In this document: positions 7,350 to 9,492 of the stretch, in pieces
Layout of the letters: every line of letters begins with the position of its first letter
Numbering within the stretch: the stretch's first letter is position 1
From: Thermoplasmatota archaeon
GTDB lineage: Archaea; Thermoplasmatota; E2; DHVEG-1
Reading direction: 5' to 3'
Assembly (NCBI GenBank): GCA_030605515.1
Contig: JAUWIE010000034.1
Span: 1 to 9,492 of the forward strand
Length of the DNA: 9,492 bases
Made by a program: the position numbers and the translations under genes
The notes under the pieces: model-generated
Seen by the model: only the letters and a program-made list of their open reading frames with translations
What the model was told of the DNA's origin: nothing
The model's database searches: none

Positions 7350-7360
7350 CATTAAATAAA

Positions 7361-9094
7361 ATGAAAAGCACCTTTAGCGCAAAAGTAACTATTTATATTG
7401 CAATAATCTTAGTTATTGGAGCAAGTATAGTACCAATTATAAATGGAAATATAATATTTACAAATGAATTTGGTCAACATCATATATCATTTGAATCATC
7501 TCTTAAAGTAGCTAATAACAGACTTATTCAATTAGATAAATCTGATTACTCAATTAAAGATTTTGAAGTAATTACAGATGAAGAAAAATCATTGTTATAC
7601 ATTTTCAATTTGAAACCACAAGGATACATTATAGTATCTACAAATTATAATTTACCACCAGTAATAGCATATTCATTTTCTAATAATTTCCAGAAAGTTG
7701 ATAACGAAAATGATAATATTCTCATGTTTCTTAAAACAGATATGAAATATAGACTTGATAATATTCCCAATCTACCAGTTGATATAATTAAAAATAGACA
7801 ATTATTATGGGATGAATTTTTAACAACTAATACAGGAGGTTTACTAAATAAAGACTTTCAACAATGGCCTCCCGAGGGAACAACATCAACAGGGGGATGG
7901 CTTGAAACCAACTGGCATCAGAATGCCCCATACAATGATTTCTGCCCAATTGATCCTGGAAATGGGCAGAGAAGTGTCGCTGGATGCCCTTCAGTAGCTA
8001 TGGCTCAAATTCTAAATTATCATGAGCGCATTAACAATATAGCTTTTGATGATGGAGATGATTATTATCATAACTATTACCATCAATATTGGATTGATAA
8101 TGATCATGAGACATATGATTTCCCATCATATCCTGAGCTAAATGTTTATCTTGACACACTGGAAGATCATTATTCAAGTGAGACACCATTAACAAATGAA
8201 GATAAAGCATCACTAACATTTGGTTGTGGAGTTGCAGCTCATCAAGTCTATCATCCTTCAGGATCTGGAACTTTTGGAGTGAATCAGGCTTTTCAAGCAT
8301 ATTTACGGTTTGGCTATAATAATATTGAGTTACTCTATGACTCTGATCCGGATTTATTTGATGAGTTATCAACAGATATGATGAATGGATTACCTGCACA
8401 TTTAGCTGTTGTTGATCCTCCACCAATAACAGTAGGACATAATCTTGTTGTTGATGGATATAACACAGATGATTATTACCATCTAAATTTTGGATGGGGT
8501 GGTGCTTACAATGGTTGGTATTTACTCCCAGATGAAATACCATATGGATTAACAGTTATTGAAGGACTAATTGTTATCGATCCTGTAAACCCACCAAGTA
8601 TCGAATCTATATCAGTAACACCAACAGTTCAAAGCCCCGGGTTATATGTGAATATAAGTTGTGAAGTCACAGATCAATACGTTGATATTGAAGCAGTAGT
8701 AACCAATATAACAAGACCCGATTCCTCAAATACAGAATATGTTATGATTAACATTGCAGGCTCTGATGTATATTATTATAATGCATCTTACTCTAATCCA
8801 GGTGTATATCACTTAACAATCCAAGCTAATAATGCATATGGAGATTCGGCATTTTCATCTGAATATTCTTTTAAGATAGCGAAATGTGCAGATATAAACA
8901 ACGATGGCACAGGCCCAGATATCACAGACTTGGTGTATCTTGTAGACTATATGTTTCAAGGTGGACCGGAACCACCAATCATGTGCCAATGCGACATCGA
9001 CGGAAATGGTGTTGGACCTGACATAGCAGATCTTGTCCATCTCGTCGACTATATGTTCCAGGGTGGACCACCACCAGGCGACTGCTGCAGCTAA
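7361..9094 (+). CDS. Secreted C10 (streptopain-like) cysteine peptidase with PKD/Ig-like and dockerin domains
   Basis: The product has 577 residues. A basic N-terminus (K2, K8) and a hydrophobic stretch at about 9-27 form a signal peptide. The prodomain (about 43-165) has GYIIVS at 88-93, as in streptopain precursors. The catalytic domain (about 175-405) has NWHQNAPYNDFCP, the nucleophile C209 in AGCPSVAMAQI, and H360 in GHNLVVDGY. Their spacing of 151 compares with 148 in streptopain (C192, H340), and N376, F377 and W379 line up with its N356, W357 and W359, so Phe replaces the first Trp. Residues about 410-508 look like one PKD/Ig-like beta domain common in archaeal surface proteins. Residues 511-577 are two dockerin-like repeats with Cys between and around them. 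It is probably exported and self-activating, acting on extracellular protein; the dockerin tail would anchor it to a cohesin partner not in the window. The stop is doubled (TAATAA). Confidence 0.9.
   Translation: MKSTFSAKVTIYIAIILVIGASIVPIINGNIIFTNEFGQHHISFESSLKVANNRLIQLDKSDYSIKDFEVITDEEKSLLYIFNLKPQGYIIVSTNYNLPPVIAYSFSNNFQKVDNENDNILMFLKTDMKYRLDNIPNLPVDIIKNRQLLWDEFLTTNTGGLLNKDFQQWPPEGTTSTGGWLETNWHQNAPYNDFCPIDPGNGQRSVAGCPSVAMAQILNYHERINNIAFDDGDDYYHNYYHQYWIDNDHETYDFPSYPELNVYLDTLEDHYSSETPLTNEDKASLTFGCGVAAHQVYHPSGSGTFGVNQAFQAYLRFGYNNIELLYDSDPDLFDELSTDMMNGLPAHLAVVDPPPITVGHNLVVDGYNTDDYYHLNFGWGGAYNGWYLLPDEIPYGLTVIEGLIVIDPVNPPSIESISVTPTVQSPGLYVNISCEVTDQYVDIEAVVTNITRPDSSNTEYVMINIAGSDVYYYNASYSNPGVYHLTIQANNAYGDSAFSSEYSFKIAKCADINNDGTGPDITDLVYLVDYMFQGGPEPPIMCQCDIDGNGVGPDIADLVHLVDYMFQGGPPPGDCCS
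8891..9076 (+). repeat. Two tandem 34-codon dockerin-like repeats
   Basis: The repeats begin at 8891 and 8993, a period of 102 bases. Each encodes an Asp/Asn-rich calcium loop (DINNDGTGPDITDL, DIDGNGVGPDIADL), a helix (LVYLVDYMFQGG, LVHLVDYMFQGG) and a Pro-rich end. The GPD insertion makes the loop one residue longer than the canonical 12-residue dockerin loop. The DNA copies share blocks such as GACTATATGTT, indicating duplication. Such tails are common in secreted proteins of bacteria such as Zixibacteria and Planctomycetes. Confidence 0.75.
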
Positions 9095-9126
9095 TAATCC
9101 ATCAATAAATAATTCTATATCAGATA

Positions 9127-9131
9127 TTTTT
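9127..9131 (+). terminator. Weak T-run terminator candidate after the peptidase gene
   Basis: Five T lie 33 bases beyond the peptidase stop, with no clear GC hairpin. It is the only T-run in the 96-base gap before the HAD gene, so it is a weak candidate only. Confidence 0.25.
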
Positions 9132-9190
9132 CTCAAATAAAAAACCTAATAAAAAAGATTGTATTACATTAATCTAGGATTAGAGATAGG

Positions 9191-9492
9191 ATGAAAAAAT
9201 TCAAACTCGTAATATTTGACATGGATGGAACTCTTTTGAAAAAGAGAACGATTTTTGTTTTTGCAGAAAAATTTGGATTTATAAATGAATTAATCGACTT
9301 AATTAGCAGCAATAAAAGATCATATGAAAAAAGCATAGAGATTGCTAAATTGCTGAAAGGCATGAATGTAAACAAACTCCTTGAAATTTTTAGAGAGATA
9401 CCATTACAGGATCATATTGAGAGAGTTATCAGAGAACTAAAAAAAAGAGATATAAAAACAGCAATTGTTACCAATAGTTACCAGTTTGTAGC
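9191..9492 (+). CDS. HAD-superfamily hydrolase, SerB-like (3' end outside window)
   Basis: The first 100 codons are visible and the frame is open to the window end. Motif I of the haloacid dehalogenase superfamily is FDMDGT, with nucleophile D10 and acid/base D12. Motif II is AIVTNS, with T93, about 80 residues later; the helical stretch between them is the C1-type cap, which suits the phosphoserine phosphatase-like subgroup. Members remove phosphate from small metabolites, but the substrate cannot be told without the rest, including motifs III and IV. The ATG at 9191 follows a purine-rich stretch (AGGATTAGAGATAGG) that may serve as a ribosome binding site. A poor TATA candidate (GTATTACAT) lies about 27 bases upstream. 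The gap from the peptidase stop is 96 bases, so co-transcription is possible but not shown. Confidence 0.85.
   Translation, partial: MKKFKLVIFDMDGTLLKKRTIFVFAEKFGFINELIDLISSNKRSYEKSIEIAKLLKGMNVNKLLEIFREIPLQDHIERVIRELKKRDIKTAIVTNSYQFV

Noticed and set aside
7343..7360. TTG start for the peptidase
   Set aside because: It would place the GGAGG Shine-Dalgarno inside the coding region; the ATG at 7361 directly precedes a normal signal peptide.
8031..8543. 170-codon open frame on the minus strand
   Set aside because: It lies opposite the well-supported catalytic domain of the C10 peptidase and encodes a low-complexity His/Gln/Leu-rich product, as expected from the reverse of Asp/Asn/Tyr-rich coding DNA.
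8855..9136. 93-codon open frame on the minus strand
   Set aside because: It is the antisense of the dockerin repeats; no family is recognisable and the repeat structure belongs to the plus frame.
9169..9375. 68-codon open frame on the minus strand
   Set aside because: It is antisense to the HAD gene, whose motif I and motif II lie in the plus frame.

Overview
The window looks like AT-rich euryarchaeal DNA. The evidence is an archaeal-type phenylalanyl-tRNA synthetase beta chain, RadB (a recombinase paralogue known from Euryarchaeota), a TtuA/NcsA-type tRNA thiolase with zinc fingers at both ends, a radical SAM protein of the mostly archaeal COG2108 family, and TATA-like boxes about 25-35 bases upstream of start codons that mostly lack Shine-Dalgarno sequences. 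A secreted C10 peptidase with a PKD/Ig-like linker and a dockerin tail suggests a protein-degrading sediment or gut archaeon, perhaps of the Thermoplasmatota. That placement is an inference from gene content only.

Layout. Positions 1-259 (+) hold the 3' end of nikR, the nickel-responsive repressor. It meets hypF (246-2423, -) tail to tail with a 14-base overlap; hypF encodes the carbamoyltransferase of [NiFe]-hydrogenase maturation. Upstream of hypF on the same strand lies a 39-codon cysteine-rich small ORF (2520-2639, -), with its own TATA-like sequence and a T-run behind it. Next come, all on the minus strand, the COG2108 radical SAM gene (2806-3924), radB (3928-4584), ttuA/ncsA-like (4648-5559) and pheT (5594-7234). 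radB and the radical SAM gene are only 3 bases apart and probably co-transcribed; ttuA and radB each have a TATA candidate just upstream. Divergent from pheT is the C10 peptidase (7361-9094, +), then the start of a HAD-family hydrolase (9191 to the window end, +).

Functionally there are three themes: nickel and hydrogenase (nikR, hypF, possibly the Cys-rich peptide); information processing (pheT, ttuA, radB, with the orphan radical SAM protein coupled to radB); and extracellular proteolysis. No rRNA, tRNA, CRISPR array, transposase or defence system was recognised. The points most worth a second look are the Cys-rich peptide, the radB-coupled radical SAM protein, and the dockerin tail of the peptidase, whose base composition differs sharply from the start of the same gene.
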